Positions 49,051 through 57,796 of a stretch of DNA of 64,000 bases are shown in pieces. The DNA is from Nocardia aurea (GTDB taxonomy: Bacteria > Actinomycetota > Actinomycetes > Mycobacteriales > Mycobacteriaceae). The first letter of the stretch is position 1, and each line of letters starts with the position of its first letter. A program made the position numbers and the translations under genes. The stretch lies in assembly GCF_003123685.1 (NCBI RefSeq), contig NZ_QCYJ01000103.1:434001-498000 (forward strand), given 5' to 3'. The notes beneath the pieces are model-generated. The model searched no databases and was not told the DNA's origin. It was given only the letters and a program-made list of their open reading frames with translations.

Positions 49051-49850
49051 AAAGCGTGGGCTTGCGGAAAAGCGACGGAAGGGCCGGTCGTCCGGCCGGT
49101 GCCGCGTCCTCCGCTGCCTCCGTCCCGGCGGGCGCGGAAGGACCGACACGAGCCGCCATCGTGCAGTTGCTGCTCGAAGAGGGGCCGATCACCGCGACCG
49201 CGATCGGAACGAGACTCGGTCTCGCCCCCGCGGGCGTGCGCCGTCACCTCGACGCCCTGATCGATTCCGGTCAGGCACGCGCGGCTCGTTCCGCGCCGTG
49301 GCAGCAGAAGGGGCGCGGCCGTCCCGCCAAGCAGTACCAGCTGACGGCGACCGGCCGGGGCAAACTCGGTCACGCCTACGACGATCTCGCCGGTGCCGCG
49401 ATCCGGCAACTCGGTGAGATCGGCGGCGAGCAGGCCATCACCGAATTCGCGCGCAGACGGGCACGCACTATCGTGGCCGGGATCGACGCGGTCGGTGAGC
49501 ACACCCCGGAGAAAACCGAGGCCAAGGCCGAGGAGATCGCCGAAGCGTGCACCGAAGCGGGTTTCGCCGCCACCACCCGCAAGGTGGGTGCGGGCGTGCA
49601 GATCTGCCAGCACCACTGCCCGGTCGCCCACGTCGCGGAAGAATTCCCGCAACTGTGCGAGGCCGAGCTGGAGGTGTTCCGCGAACTGCTGGGCACCCAT
49701 GTGCAGCGGCTCGCCACGATCGCCAACGGTGACTGCGCGTGCACGACGCACGTGCCGCTGATGGTGATGCCCACCCCGAAAACTTCTCCATCCACCGTCG
49801 CACAGCCCGCGGCGGTACGAACGAACGACTCCGGAAGGAGTGCCGAATGA
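49047..49850 (+). CDS. sufR: Iron-sulfur-responsive repressor SufR
   Basis: A 267-residue winged-helix repressor. The DNA-binding domain is AAIVQLLLEEGPITATAIGTRLGLAPAGVRRHLDALIDSGQ (about 33-75), followed by a basic linker. Cluster-binding cysteines are in CQHHCPVAHVAEEFPQLCEAE and later DCACTTHVP. It senses Fe-S status and shuts off the operon when clusters are plentiful. The GTG at 49047 has no ribosome-binding site, so a leaderless mRNA is possible. It ends in an ATGA overlap with sufB. Confidence 0.92.
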   Translation: MKSVGLRKSDGRAGRPAGAASSAASVPAGAEGPTRAAIVQLLLEEGPITATAIGTRLGLAPAGVRRHLDALIDSGQARAARSAPWQQKGRGRPAKQYQLTATGRGKLGHAYDDLAGAAIRQLGEIGGEQAITEFARRRARTIVAGIDAVGEHTPEKTEAKAEEIAEACTEAGFAATTRKVGAGVQICQHHCPVAHVAEEFPQLCEAELEVFRELLGTHVQRLATIANGDCACTTHVPLMVMPTPKTSPSTVAQPAAVRTNDSGRSAE

Positions 49851-51283
49851 CGACGACCACCGACCAGGTGCAACCGCTCACTCAGGAAGAGACCATCGCT
49901 TCCCTGGGCAAATACGGTTACGGCTGGAGCGATTCGGACGCGGCCGGTGCCAGCGCGCAACGAGGCCTGTCCGAGGCTGTCGTCCGCGACATCTCGGCCA
50001 AGAAGAACGAGACCGAGTGGATGCTCGAACAGCGACTCAAGGCGCTGCGCATCTTCGATCGCAAGCCCATGCCGAACTGGGGTTCCAACCTCGACGGCAT
50101 CGACTTCGACAACATCAAGTACTTCGTGCGCTCGAGCGAGAAGCAGGCCGAAAGCTGGGAAGACCTGCCCGAGGACATCAAGAACACCTACGACCGGCTC
50201 GGCATCCCGGAAGCGGAGAAGCAGCGTCTGGTCGCCGGTGTCGCCGCGCAGTACGAGTCCGAGGTGGTCTACCACTCGATTCGTGAGGACTTGGAGAAGC
50301 AGGGTGTCATCTTCATGGACACCGACACCGGTCTGCGCGAGCACCCGGAGATCTTCGAGCAGTACTTCGGTTCGGTGATCCCGGCCGGTGACAACAAGTT
50401 CTCCGCGCTGAACACCGCCGTGTGGTCGGGTGGCTCGTTCATCTACGTGCCGCCGGGCGTGCAGGTCGACATCCCGTTGCAGGCCTACTTCCGGATCAAC
50501 ACCGAGAACATGGGCCAGTTCGAGCGGACCCTGATCATCGTCGACGAGGGCGCCTACGTGCACTACGTCGAGGGCTGTACAGCGCCGATCTACAAGTCGG
50601 ATTCGCTGCACTCCGCGGTGGTCGAGATCATCGTGAAGAAGGGCGGCCGCTGCCGCTACACGACCATCCAGAACTGGTCGAACAACGTCTACAACCTGGT
50701 CACCAAGCGGGCCAAGGCCGAGGCGGGCGCGACCATGGAATGGATCGACGGCAATATCGGCTCCAAGGTCACCATGAAGTACCCGGCGGTCTGGATGACC
50801 GGCGAGTACGCCAAGGGCGAGGTGCTCTCGGTGGCGTTCGCGGGCGAGGGCCAGCACCAGGACACCGGTGCGAAGATGCTGCACCTGGCGCCGCACACCT
50901 CATCGACCATCGTGTCGAAGTCGGTGGCGCGCGGCGGCGGTCGCGCGTCCTACCGCGGCCTGGTCCAGGTCAACAAGGGCGCCTACGGCTCGAAGTCGAC
51001 GGTGAAATGCGACGCGCTGCTGGTCGACACCATCAGCCGCTCCGACACCTACCCCTACGTCGACATCCGCGAGGACGACGTGACCATGGGCCACGAGGCG
51101 ACCGTGTCGAAGGTGTCGGCGGATCAGCTGTTCTACCTCATGAGTCGCGGTATGAGCGAGGACGAGGCGATGGCGATGGTGGTGCGCGGCTTCGTCGAGC
51201 CCATCGCCAAGGAACTGCCGATGGAATACGCGTTGGAACTGAACCGGCTCATCGAGCTGCAGATGGAAGGAGCCGTCGGCTGA
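49847..51283 (+). CDS. sufB: Fe-S cluster assembly scaffold SufB
   Basis: A 478-residue scaffold subunit of the SufBCD complex. The ATG follows GGAAGGAG and overlaps the sufR stop. Conserved blocks include IPAGDNKFSALNTAVWSGGSFIYVPPGV, EGCTAPIYKSDSLHSAVVEI (the conserved Cys), ATMEWIDGNIGSKVTMKYP and SVARGGGRASYRGLV. The M. tuberculosis homologue is interrupted by an intein; this one is not, as the length and uninterrupted blocks show. Confidence 0.96.
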   Translation: MTTTTDQVQPLTQEETIASLGKYGYGWSDSDAAGASAQRGLSEAVVRDISAKKNETEWMLEQRLKALRIFDRKPMPNWGSNLDGIDFDNIKYFVRSSEKQAESWEDLPEDIKNTYDRLGIPEAEKQRLVAGVAAQYESEVVYHSIREDLEKQGVIFMDTDTGLREHPEIFEQYFGSVIPAGDNKFSALNTAVWSGGSFIYVPPGVQVDIPLQAYFRINTENMGQFERTLIIVDEGAYVHYVEGCTAPIYKSDSLHSAVVEIIVKKGGRCRYTTIQNWSNNVYNLVTKRAKAEAGATMEWIDGNIGSKVTMKYPAVWMTGEYAKGEVLSVAFAGEGQHQDTGAKMLHLAPHTSSTIVSKSVARGGGRASYRGLVQVNKGAYGSKSTVKCDALLVDTISRSDTYPYVDIREDDVTMGHEATVSKVSADQLFYLMSRGMSEDEAMAMVVRGFVEPIAKELPMEYALELNRLIELQMEGAVG

Positions 51284-52494
51284 TGGCGACTGGCGTAATC
51301 GGAGCGGTCGAGGGCGAGAACCCGACGATCAAGCCGATCCAGAACCCGGGTGCCGGCGCGGCGACCAACAAGGGCGAGGTCTTCACCTCGTTCGACGTGG
51401 ACGCCTTCGAGGTGCCTTCGGGTCGTGACGAGGAATGGCGGTTCACCCCGCTGCGCAGGTTGCGCGGTCTGCACGACGGCAGCGCGACCCGCGACGGCGC
51501 GGCCACCGTCGAGATCGGCGCGGTCGAGGGTGTGACGGTGGAAACCGTCGCACGCGACGACGCTCGCCTGGGCCGGGCCGGTGTGCCCGCGGACCGGGTC
51601 GCCGCGCAGGCGTATTCCGGTTTCGACACAGCCACCGTGGTGTCGGTGCCCGCCGAGACCGAGGTCGCCGAACCGGTCGTCATCACGGTCACCGGTCCCG
51701 GCGAGGGCAAGACCGCCTTCGGTCACCTGCAGATCGCACTCGGCAATTTCGCGGTCGCCACGGTGGTCATCGATCAGCACGGTAGCGGAACCTACGCCGA
51801 GAACGTCGAATTCGTGCTCGGTGACAGTGCGAAGCTGACCGTCGTCGCGGTGCAGGACTGGGCCGACGACGCCGTCAACGCGACCGCGCATCACGCGAAA
51901 CTCGGCCGCGACGCCACGCTGCGCCATATCGCCGTCACACTCGGCGGTGATCTGGTGCGCCTGACCGGCAGGGTGAATTACGACGGTCCCGGCGGCGACG
52001 CCGAACTGCTCGGCCTGTACTTCGCCGACGCGGGGCAGCATTTCGAACAGCGCCTGCTGATCGATCACTCGCAGCCCAACTGCAAATCGAATGTGCTGTA
52101 CAAGGGCGCGTTGCAGGGTGATCCGCATTCGCCCAAGGGCGATGCCCGCACCGTGTGGGTCGGCGATGTGCTGATCCGCGCGGCCGCCGAGGGTACCGAC
52201 ACGTTCGAGGTGAACCGCAATCTGGTGCTCACCGACGGCGCGCGCGCCGATTCGGTGCCGAACCTGGAGATCGAGACCGGCGAGATCGCGGGCGCCGGAC
52301 ACGCCAGTGCCACCGGTCGTTTCGACGACGAGCAGCTGTTCTACCTGCGTGCCCGCGGTATCCCCGAGGATGTGGCGCGGCGACTGGTCGTCCGCGGCTT
52401 CTTCCACGAGATCATCCAGAAGATCGCGGTCCCCGAGATCAGGCAGCGGCTGGAGACGGCCATCGAGGTCGAACTCGCCGCCATCGGCGTCTGA
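51283..52494 (+). CDS. sufD: Fe-S cluster assembly protein SufD
   Basis: A 403-residue partner of SufB in the scaffold complex. The beta-helix core carries DHSQPNCKSNVLYKGALQGD, the FEVNRNLVLTDGARADSVPNLEIET block (with the functional histidine region AGAGHAS) and the C-terminal FFHEIIQKI helix. The ATG is in the ATGG context overlapping the sufB stop by one base, with GGAAGGAG upstream. The N-terminal 30 residues are variable. Confidence 0.95.
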   Translation: MATGVIGAVEGENPTIKPIQNPGAGAATNKGEVFTSFDVDAFEVPSGRDEEWRFTPLRRLRGLHDGSATRDGAATVEIGAVEGVTVETVARDDARLGRAGVPADRVAAQAYSGFDTATVVSVPAETEVAEPVVITVTGPGEGKTAFGHLQIALGNFAVATVVIDQHGSGTYAENVEFVLGDSAKLTVVAVQDWADDAVNATAHHAKLGRDATLRHIAVTLGGDLVRLTGRVNYDGPGGDAELLGLYFADAGQHFEQRLLIDHSQPNCKSNVLYKGALQGDPHSPKGDARTVWVGDVLIRAAAEGTDTFEVNRNLVLTDGARADSVPNLEIETGEIAGAGHASATGRFDDEQLFYLRARGIPEDVARRLVVRGFFHEIIQKIAVPEIRQRLETAIEVELAAIGV

Positions 52495-52532
52495 TCCGCA
52501 CACATCAACTCCCACGAAGGAATTCGAATTCG

Positions 52533-53312
52533 ATGACCACCTTGGAGATCAAGGACCTGCACGTCGAGGTTGCCAACCCGGACGAGGCGGGCGAGCCCAT
52601 CAAGATCCTGAAGGGTGTCGACCTCACCGTGAAATCCGGTGAGACGCACGCCATCATGGGCCCCAACGGCTCGGGTAAGTCCACGCTGTCCTACGCGATC
52701 GCCGGACATCCCAAGTACACGGTGACCAAGGGCTCGATCACGCTCGACGGTGAGAGCGTCCTCGAGATGCCGGTCGACGAGCGGGCGCGGGCGGGGCTGT
52801 TCCTCGCGATGCAGTACCCGGTCGAGGTGCCGGGTGTCTCGATGTCGAACTTCCTGCGCACCGCCGCCACGGCGGTCCGCGGCGAGGCCCCGAAACTTCG
52901 CACCTGGGTCAAAGAGGTGAAGGAGGCGATGGGCGAACTCGAGATCGACGCCGCCTTCGGCGAGCGCAGCGTGAACGAGGGTTTCTCCGGCGGCGAGAAG
53001 AAGCGCCACGAGATCCTGCAGTTGGGCCTGCTCAAGCCGAAGATCGCCATCCTCGACGAAACCGATTCCGGTCTCGACGTCGACGCGCTGCGGATCGTCT
53101 CCGAGGGCGTCAACCGCTACCGGGAGCGTGAGAACGGCGGCGTGCTGCTGATCACCCACTACACCCGCATCCTGCGCTACATCCAGCCGCAGTTCGTGCA
53201 CGTCTTCGTCGGCGGCCGCATCGTCGCCGAGGGCGGCCCCGAACTCGCCGAGGAACTCGACGCCAACGGCTACGTGCGTTTCACTACCCAGACAGCTACA
53301 GCTGGAGCCTGA
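52533..53312 (+). CDS. sufC: Fe-S assembly ATPase SufC
   Basis: A 259-residue soluble ABC-type ATPase that drives the SufBCD scaffold. Walker A is MGPNGSGKST, the signature FSGGEKKRHEILQL, Walker B IAILDETDSGLDVDAL and the switch His in LLITHYTRIL. The LAMQYPVEVPGV block is typical of SufC. It starts 38 bases after sufD; the AAGGA is rather far (13 bases) from the ATG. It is followed after one base by sufS. Confidence 0.96.
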   Translation: MTTLEIKDLHVEVANPDEAGEPIKILKGVDLTVKSGETHAIMGPNGSGKSTLSYAIAGHPKYTVTKGSITLDGESVLEMPVDERARAGLFLAMQYPVEVPGVSMSNFLRTAATAVRGEAPKLRTWVKEVKEAMGELEIDAAFGERSVNEGFSGGEKKRHEILQLGLLKPKIAILDETDSGLDVDALRIVSEGVNRYRERENGGVLLITHYTRILRYIQPQFVHVFVGGRIVAEGGPELAEELDANGYVRFTTQTATAGA

Positions 53313-53313
53313 T

Positions 53314-54576
53314 ATGACAGCAGCGTCCGTGACGGGCAACGCCGTCGACGTGGCCCGGGTCCGGGCCGATTTCCCGATCCTGAGCCGTACGGTCCGTGAC
53401 GGGAAGCCGTTGGTGTACCTGGATTCCGGCGCGACGTCGCAGCGACCGACCGAGGTGCTCGACGCCGAACGCGATTTCCTGATCACCAGTAATTCGGCGG
53501 TGCATCGCGGCGCGCATCAGCTGGCCGAGGAGGCGACCGACGCCTACGAGGGCGCCCGCGCCGATATCGGCCGTTTCGTCGGTGTCGAAGCCGACGAGAT
53601 CGTCTTCACCAAGAACGCGACCGAATCGCTGAACCTGGTGACCTACTCCTTCGCCGACGAGCGGTTCCCGTACCACGTCGGACCGGGTGACGAGATCGTC
53701 ATCACCGAGTTGGAACACCACGCGAATCTCGTTCCGTGGCAGGAGCTTGCGCGCAAGACCGGGGCCACCCTGAAGTGGTATGCCGTGACCGAGGACGGGC
53801 GGATCGATCTCGACTCGCTCGAATTGTCGCCCGCCACCAAGGTTGTCGCGTTCACCCACCAGTCCAATGTCACCGGGGCGATCGCGCCGGTGGCCGAACT
53901 GGTGCGCCGCGCGAAGGCGGTCGGCGCGCTCGTCGTACTCGACGCCTGCCAGTCGGTGCCGCACATGCCGGTGGACTTCCGTGAACTCGGCGTCGATTTC
54001 GCCGCCTTCTCGGGGCACAAGATGCTCGGACCCTCCGGTGTCGGCGTGCTCTTCGGACGTCGCGCGCTGCTCGAGCAGACGCCGCCGTTCATCACCGGCG
54101 GCTCCATGATCGAAACCGTCTTCATGGATCACAGCACCTACGCCCCGCCCCCGCAGCGTTTCGAGGCGGGCGTGCCGATGACCTCGCAGGTGATCGGATT
54201 GGGCGCGGCGGTGCGGTATCTCGAGGCCATCGGCATGGATGCCGTGGCCGCGCACGAACACGCGCTCGTCGACGCCGCGCTGGCCGGTCTCGCCGCGATC
54301 CCCGGCGTGCGGATCGTCGGCCCGACCGAGAACGTCGAGCGCGGTGGCGCGGTGGCGTTCGTCGTCGACGGCATCCACGCGCACGACGTCGGCCAGATCC
54401 TCGACGATCAGGGCGTGGCGATCCGGGTCGGGCACCACTGCGCGTGGCCGCTGCACCGCCGTTTCGGCGTCGCGGCGACGGCGCGGGCCTCCTTCGCCGT
54501 CTACAACACGCTCGACGAGGTCGACGCACTGGTCGCGGCCGTGCGGAAGGCCAAGAGCTTCTTCGGGGTTGAATAA
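53314..54576 (+). CDS. sufS: Cysteine desulfurase SufS
   Basis: A 420-residue pyridoxal-phosphate enzyme that takes sulfur from cysteine. The PLP lysine is in FAAFSGHKMLGPSG, the cofactor-stacking histidine in ELEHHANLVPW, and the persulfide cysteine in IRVGHHCAWPLHRRFG, typical of class II desulfurases. The length matches the family. The start lies one base after the sufC stop. Confidence 0.96.
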   Translation: MTAASVTGNAVDVARVRADFPILSRTVRDGKPLVYLDSGATSQRPTEVLDAERDFLITSNSAVHRGAHQLAEEATDAYEGARADIGRFVGVEADEIVFTKNATESLNLVTYSFADERFPYHVGPGDEIVITELEHHANLVPWQELARKTGATLKWYAVTEDGRIDLDSLELSPATKVVAFTHQSNVTGAIAPVAELVRRAKAVGALVVLDACQSVPHMPVDFRELGVDFAAFSGHKMLGPSGVGVLFGRRALLEQTPPFITGGSMIETVFMDHSTYAPPPQRFEAGVPMTSQVIGLGAAVRYLEAIGMDAVAAHEHALVDAALAGLAAIPGVRIVGPTENVERGGAVAFVVDGIHAHDVGQILDDQGVAIRVGHHCAWPLHRRFGVAATARASFAVYNTLDEVDALVAAVRKAKSFFGVE

Positions 54577-54579
54577 CAC

Positions 54580-55062
54580 ATGCGTATGGAGCAGATGTAC
54601 CAGGAAGTGATCCTGGACCACTACAAACATCCTCATCATCGCGGGCTGCGGGAACCGTTCGGCGCCGAAGTGCACCACGTGAACCCGACTTGCGGTGACG
54701 AGGTGACTCTGCGCGTCCACATCGGCGACGACGGTGATGTCGCCGACGTCTCCTACGACGGGCAGGGCTGCTCGATCAGTCAGGCCGCGACCTCGATCCT
54801 GGCGGATCAGGTGATCGGGCTGCCGGTGCAACAGGCGCTGAAGGTGGTCGACTCCTACAGCGAGATGATCTCCAGCCGCGGCACCATCGAGGGCGATGAG
54901 GATGTGCTCGGCGACGGTATCGCGCTCGCCGGAGTATCGAAGTACCCGGCTCGCGTGAAATGCGCGCTGCTGGGCTGGATGGCGTTCAAGGACGCGGTGG
55001 TCCGGATAACCTCGGCGGAGGACGCCAAGCGGACAATGGGCACGAATGGGGCTACGTCATGA
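54580..55062 (+). CDS. sufU: Zinc-dependent sulfurtransferase SufU
   Basis: A 160-residue protein that accepts sulfur from SufS. The three conserved cysteines are in NPTCGDEV, GQGCSISQA and ARVKCALLGW. The insertion between the second and third (as in Gram-positive SufU, unlike IscU) is present, and the missing His near the third Cys supports SufU. It lies three bases after sufS and overlaps sufT by an ATGA. Confidence 0.95.
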   Translation: MRMEQMYQEVILDHYKHPHHRGLREPFGAEVHHVNPTCGDEVTLRVHIGDDGDVADVSYDGQGCSISQAATSILADQVIGLPVQQALKVVDSYSEMISSRGTIEGDEDVLGDGIALAGVSKYPARVKCALLGWMAFKDAVVRITSAEDAKRTMGTNGATS

Positions 55063-55463
55063 GTGAGACATCGGCAACGGAGACGACTGATACGACAGAA
55101 GCGGTCGAAACGGTCGAACAGCCCGAGAAGGTCGAGCTGTCGGCGGAGGAGATCAAACACCTCGAGGACATCGAGGAGGCGATGCGCGACGTCGTCGACC
55201 CGGAACTCGGCATCAACGTGGTCGATCTCGGACTGGTCTACGGCATCGCGGTCGAGAACGAGATCGCGAAACTCGATATGACCCTGACCTCGGCGGCCTG
55301 TCCGCTCACCGATGTCATCGAGGATCAGACCCGCAACGCCCTGGTCCGCAGCGGTCTGGTCGAGGACCTGGAGATCACCTGGGTCTGGATGCCGCCGTGG
55401 GGTCCGGACAAGATCACCGACGACGGCAGGGAGCAGCTGCGCGCACTCGGCTTCACCGTCTGA
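55059..55463 (+). CDS. sufT: Fe-S assembly protein SufT (MIP18/DUF59 family)
   Basis: A 134-residue protein helping mature Fe-S proteins. An acidic Thr/Glu-rich N-terminus (about 35 residues) precedes the DUF59 core: EAMRDVVDPELGINVVDLGLVYGI, then LTSAACPLTDVIEDQ with the conserved reactive Cys and the VWMPPWGPDKI motif. It is the last gene of the suf operon, with a clear terminator 16 bases downstream. Confidence 0.95.
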   Translation: MSETSATETTDTTEAVETVEQPEKVELSAEEIKHLEDIEEAMRDVVDPELGINVVDLGLVYGIAVENEIAKLDMTLTSAACPLTDVIEDQTRNALVRSGLVEDLEITWVWMPPWGPDKITDDGREQLRALGFTV

Positions 55464-55478
55464 TTCCGGCGTCGTCGT

Positions 55479-55507
55479 AGCCGCCCCGTACCGCGGGGCG
55501 GCTTTTT
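55479..55507 (+). terminator. Rho-independent terminator of the suf operon
   Basis: A 10-bp stem AGCCGCCCCG / CGGGGCGGCT with loop TACCG, running directly into a T-run. It is the most canonical intrinsic terminator in the window. Confidence 0.9.
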
Positions 55508-55624
55508 CGTGCCGTGACCAGGCCGGGGAACGATAGCCGTCGGCTCCGAAAAGAATTGCTGGACAATCCGGTTCGACACGAGCAAGATCGCCCCGTTGTC
55601 GTTCTCTAACGGGGAGTTCTTTTC

Positions 55625-56056
55625 GTGTCCGTGTTGCGCAAGTCGGCCCTGGTGGTCGCCGTCTCGTCGACCGCCGCTCTCGCCATCGTCGGGGTGGGGT
55701 CGGGTCCCGCCGCCGCGGCGGGCAAGTACTACGGGACGCTGGCGGTGTCGAAGAGCACCGGCAAGGTGGTCGCCGCGGTCGACCAGCCGAGCCGGGTCCG
55801 CGCCGACGCCGAGGCCATTCGCGAATGCGCGGTCTACGACTGCGAATTGGTGCAGCGCTTCGTCGACGGCTGTGCCGCGATCGCCAGGGGAGCCGACGGC
55901 GCGTACGGCTGGGCGGCGGCGGGCACCCGCACCGAGGCCGAGCAGTTCGCGATCGGCGCACTCGGCGAATCCGCTCCGCCCTTCCCCGATCTCGGCAGCG
56001 CGCAGGCCCGGCCCGCGACGGTCGCGCTCTCCGCGTGCACGGCGAACGCGAACTGA
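55625..56056 (+). CDS. Secreted DUF4189-type protein
   Basis: A 143-residue exported protein. The signal peptide (VAVSSTAALAIVGVGSGPAAAA, cleavage after AAA) precedes KYYGTLAVSKSTGKVVAAVDQP, the repeat-like core of DUF4189 proteins. Four cysteines (RECAVYDCELV, DGCAAIA, SACTANAN) probably form two disulfides. The GTG at 55625 has GGGAG upstream. Function unknown. It converges on the lipoprotein gene and shares its terminator. Confidence 0.8.
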   Translation: MSVLRKSALVVAVSSTAALAIVGVGSGPAAAAGKYYGTLAVSKSTGKVVAAVDQPSRVRADAEAIRECAVYDCELVQRFVDGCAAIARGADGAYGWAAAGTRTEAEQFAIGALGESAPPFPDLGSAQARPATVALSACTANAN

Positions 56057-56071
56057 TCGCACGCAACGAGA

Positions 56072-56100
56072 AAGGGGTGCGGACGTGGTCCGCACCCCTT
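56072..56100. terminator. Bidirectional terminator between the DUF4189 and lipoprotein genes
   Basis: A perfect 13-bp stem AAGGGGTGCGGAC / GTCCGCACCCCTT with loop GTG, between convergent stops at 56056 and 56124. Confidence 0.75.
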
Positions 56101-56123
56101 CGTTCCGGAATGTCCTGCCGTGA

Positions 56124-56756
56124 TCACGGATCGATGTGCACGCCACCGAGGATGGTCGTCAGGTCGGTGCGGTAGCGCGGCAGATCCGCGACCTTCACCT
56201 GGCTGCTCACCTGAACCGGGTGCACTCCCGTCGGGGCCCGGAACGCGAGTTCCAGATATTCGTAGTGGATATCGATACCGGCGCTGGGCGCGGTGCCGGT
56301 GACCCGCAGACCCCGGACGCCGCACACTTCGATGCTCTCCGAACCCGATTGACGCCAGCCCGGAGCCGTCGCACGCACCAGGGTGAGATGCGCGAGCGCG
56401 GAATCGATATCGGCCAGCGCGTTGTACGTCGCGATGGTCACCATCGCGGAGCCCAGGCCGCCGCTGTCGGTCGGCAGGTCGAAACGGTTCACCATGAATC
56501 CGGGGGAGGAGCCGTTGACCCAGGACAACGTCCAGCCCGGTAGCCGGGGGATACGGATGGTGATCCGGCCCGGACGCTGTTCACTGGTGAACACCTCGTC
56601 GCTGGATTCGAAGGCGGTGCACACCGATTCGGTGGTCGCCACCGTTCGGGCCTCGGGTTCGGCCACGGGTAGTTCCGATGTGCCGCAAGCGATCACCAAT
56701 GCCGCCGCGATCCCGCCGAGAGCCAGGTGTTTCCCGGTACGCCACATCCCCGTCAT
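56124..56756 (-). CDS. Exported lipoprotein (LpqN/LpqT-like)
   Basis: A 210-residue lipoprotein. The signal peptide ends in the lipobox VIAC (Cys24), so it is anchored outside the membrane. The mature part (GWTLSWVNGSSPGFMVNRF, then NALADIDSALAHLTLVRATAPGW) resembles the LpqN/LpqT lipoproteins of mycolic-acid bacteria, which interact with cell-wall enzymes. Two cysteines (SVCTAFE, EVCGVRG) may pair. The start is ATG 56756; ATG 56747 is also possible. Confidence 0.75.
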   Translation of the reverse strand: MTGMWRTGKHLALGGIAAALVIACGTSELPVAEPEARTVATTESVCTAFESSDEVFTSEQRPGRITIRIPRLPGWTLSWVNGSSPGFMVNRFDLPTDSGGLGSAMVTIATYNALADIDSALAHLTLVRATAPGWRQSGSESIEVCGVRGLRVTGTAPSAGIDIHYEYLELAFRAPTGVHPVQVSSQVKVADLPRYRTDLTTILGGVHIDP

Positions 56757-56879
56757 GACCGCACAGCGTAACCGGAACGACCATCGATTTGTCGACCGCT
56801 CAGCAAGTGACCAGCGAGTAGCTAACGGGTCCGGATGGTGAGCGCCGTCGGGCCGTCCATCGTCCGGGGGAGTCGGTGG

Positions 56880-57371
56880 TTACCGCGAGGTCGTCTCGCT
56901 TTGCGTCCGTGACAGCGCGACGGCTTGTGGTTCGTCGTCGGGCAGGCCGGTTCCGGTGGTGATCAGCCCTCCGAGACTCTGTTCGATGTAGTAGGTCCAG
57001 CCTCTGCGGCAGGCCTCGAAACATTCGAATCGGGGGACCAGGCCGACGTGGGTGAATCGGAGTTCGGCGCCGCCCTCGGTCGCGGTGACGTCGAAGCGGA
57101 TCTCGGTGCCGTTCCATTCGGTTTGGTCCTCGACGAAGGCGATCCGGTTGTCCAGCACCCGCCAGACCACCCGTTGTCCCGGCACCACCTCGGTGACTTC
57201 GATGGTGCTGCGGTGCACGCCGGGAACTTCGTAGGTGAACACGTCACCGGGTCGGGCGGAGTCGCCCACGAGGGATCTGGACCACCAGCCGCGTACGTCG
57301 GTGACGGCGGCGGTGACGGCTTCGGGGGTTCGGTCGGTGCCGATGGTGGTGGTGAAACTCTGGTCGGTCAT
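56880..57371 (-). CDS. SRPBCC/AHSA1-family protein, divergent from ArsR
   Basis: A 163-residue START-like domain: TTTIGTDRTPEAVTAAVTDVRGWWS at the N-terminus, IRFDVTATEGGAELRFTHVGLVP in the sheet, and a C-terminal helix with WTYYIEQSLGGLI. The ATG at 57371 has GGAG six bases upstream. It is divergent from the arsR gene, and both twin operators lie between, so it is probably co-regulated with the second SRPBCC gene at 57789. Ligand unknown. Confidence 0.85.
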   Translation of the reverse strand: MTDQSFTTTIGTDRTPEAVTAAVTDVRGWWSRSLVGDSARPGDVFTYEVPGVHRSTIEVTEVVPGQRVVWRVLDNRIAFVEDQTEWNGTEIRFDVTATEGGAELRFTHVGLVPRFECFEACRRGWTYYIEQSLGGLITTGTGLPDDEPQAVALSRTQSETTSR

Positions 57372-57409
57372 GGCGCACTCCGTTCGATGCGGGGAATCGG
57401 CCGCGATAT

Positions 57410-57425
57410 TCAACCGATTGGTTGA
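57410..57425. promoter_or_regulatory. ArsR operator 1 (TCAACC-N4-GGTTGA)
   Basis: Perfect 6-base arms around GATT, preceded by GATAT as in copy 2. It lies 33 bases before the arsR start and 39 bases upstream of the divergent SRPBCC start. Confidence 0.7.
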
Positions 57426-57449
57426 CAGTAGCGCCGGAATGCGAGATAT

Positions 57450-57465
57450 TCAACCGTATGGTTGA
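57450..57465. promoter_or_regulatory. ArsR operator 2 (TCAACC-N4-GGTTGA)
   Basis: Perfect 6-base arms around GTAT. It overlaps the arsR ATG (57458) and is centred exactly 40 bases from operator 1, about four helical turns. The site lies partly inside the coding sequence. Confidence 0.7.
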
Positions 57466-57796
57466 GAGTTCTCGGGATCGTCTCGACGTGGTGTTCCACG
57501 CGCTGTCGGATTCCACGCGCCGGTCGATGTTGCGCAGCCTGGCCCGCAGGCAATGCAGCGTGGGTGAGCTCGCCGCACCGTTCGACATCTCGCTGGCGGC
57601 CGCGTCCAAACACATCAAGGTGCTGGAGCGGGCGGGGCTGGTGCGGCGCAGTGTGCGGGGGCGGACACATATCTGTCGACTCGACGCGGGCCCGCTGCGC
57701 GACGGCGTCGAATGGATGCGCTTCTACGAACGATTCTGGAACGAGAGTCTCGACGCCCTGGAAACCGCACTGCTACAGGAGGATCACGGTGAGTGA
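57458..57796 (+). CDS. ArsR-family transcriptional repressor
   Basis: A 112-residue winged-helix repressor: FHALSDSTRRSMLRSLARRQCSVGELAAPFDISLAAASKHIKVLERAGLVRRSVRGRTHICRL covers nearly the whole HTH and wing. There is no obvious metal-binding cysteine motif, so it belongs to the SdpR-like group often coupled to SRPBCC genes. It overlaps the next gene by eight bases. Two operators lie in front of it. Confidence 0.92.
   Translation: MVESSRDRLDVVFHALSDSTRRSMLRSLARRQCSVGELAAPFDISLAAASKHIKVLERAGLVRRSVRGRTHICRLDAGPLRDGVEWMRFYERFWNESLDALETALLQEDHGE

Noticed and set aside
49847..51283. Possible intein in SufB
   Set aside because: The protein is of normal length (478) and conserved blocks are uninterrupted.
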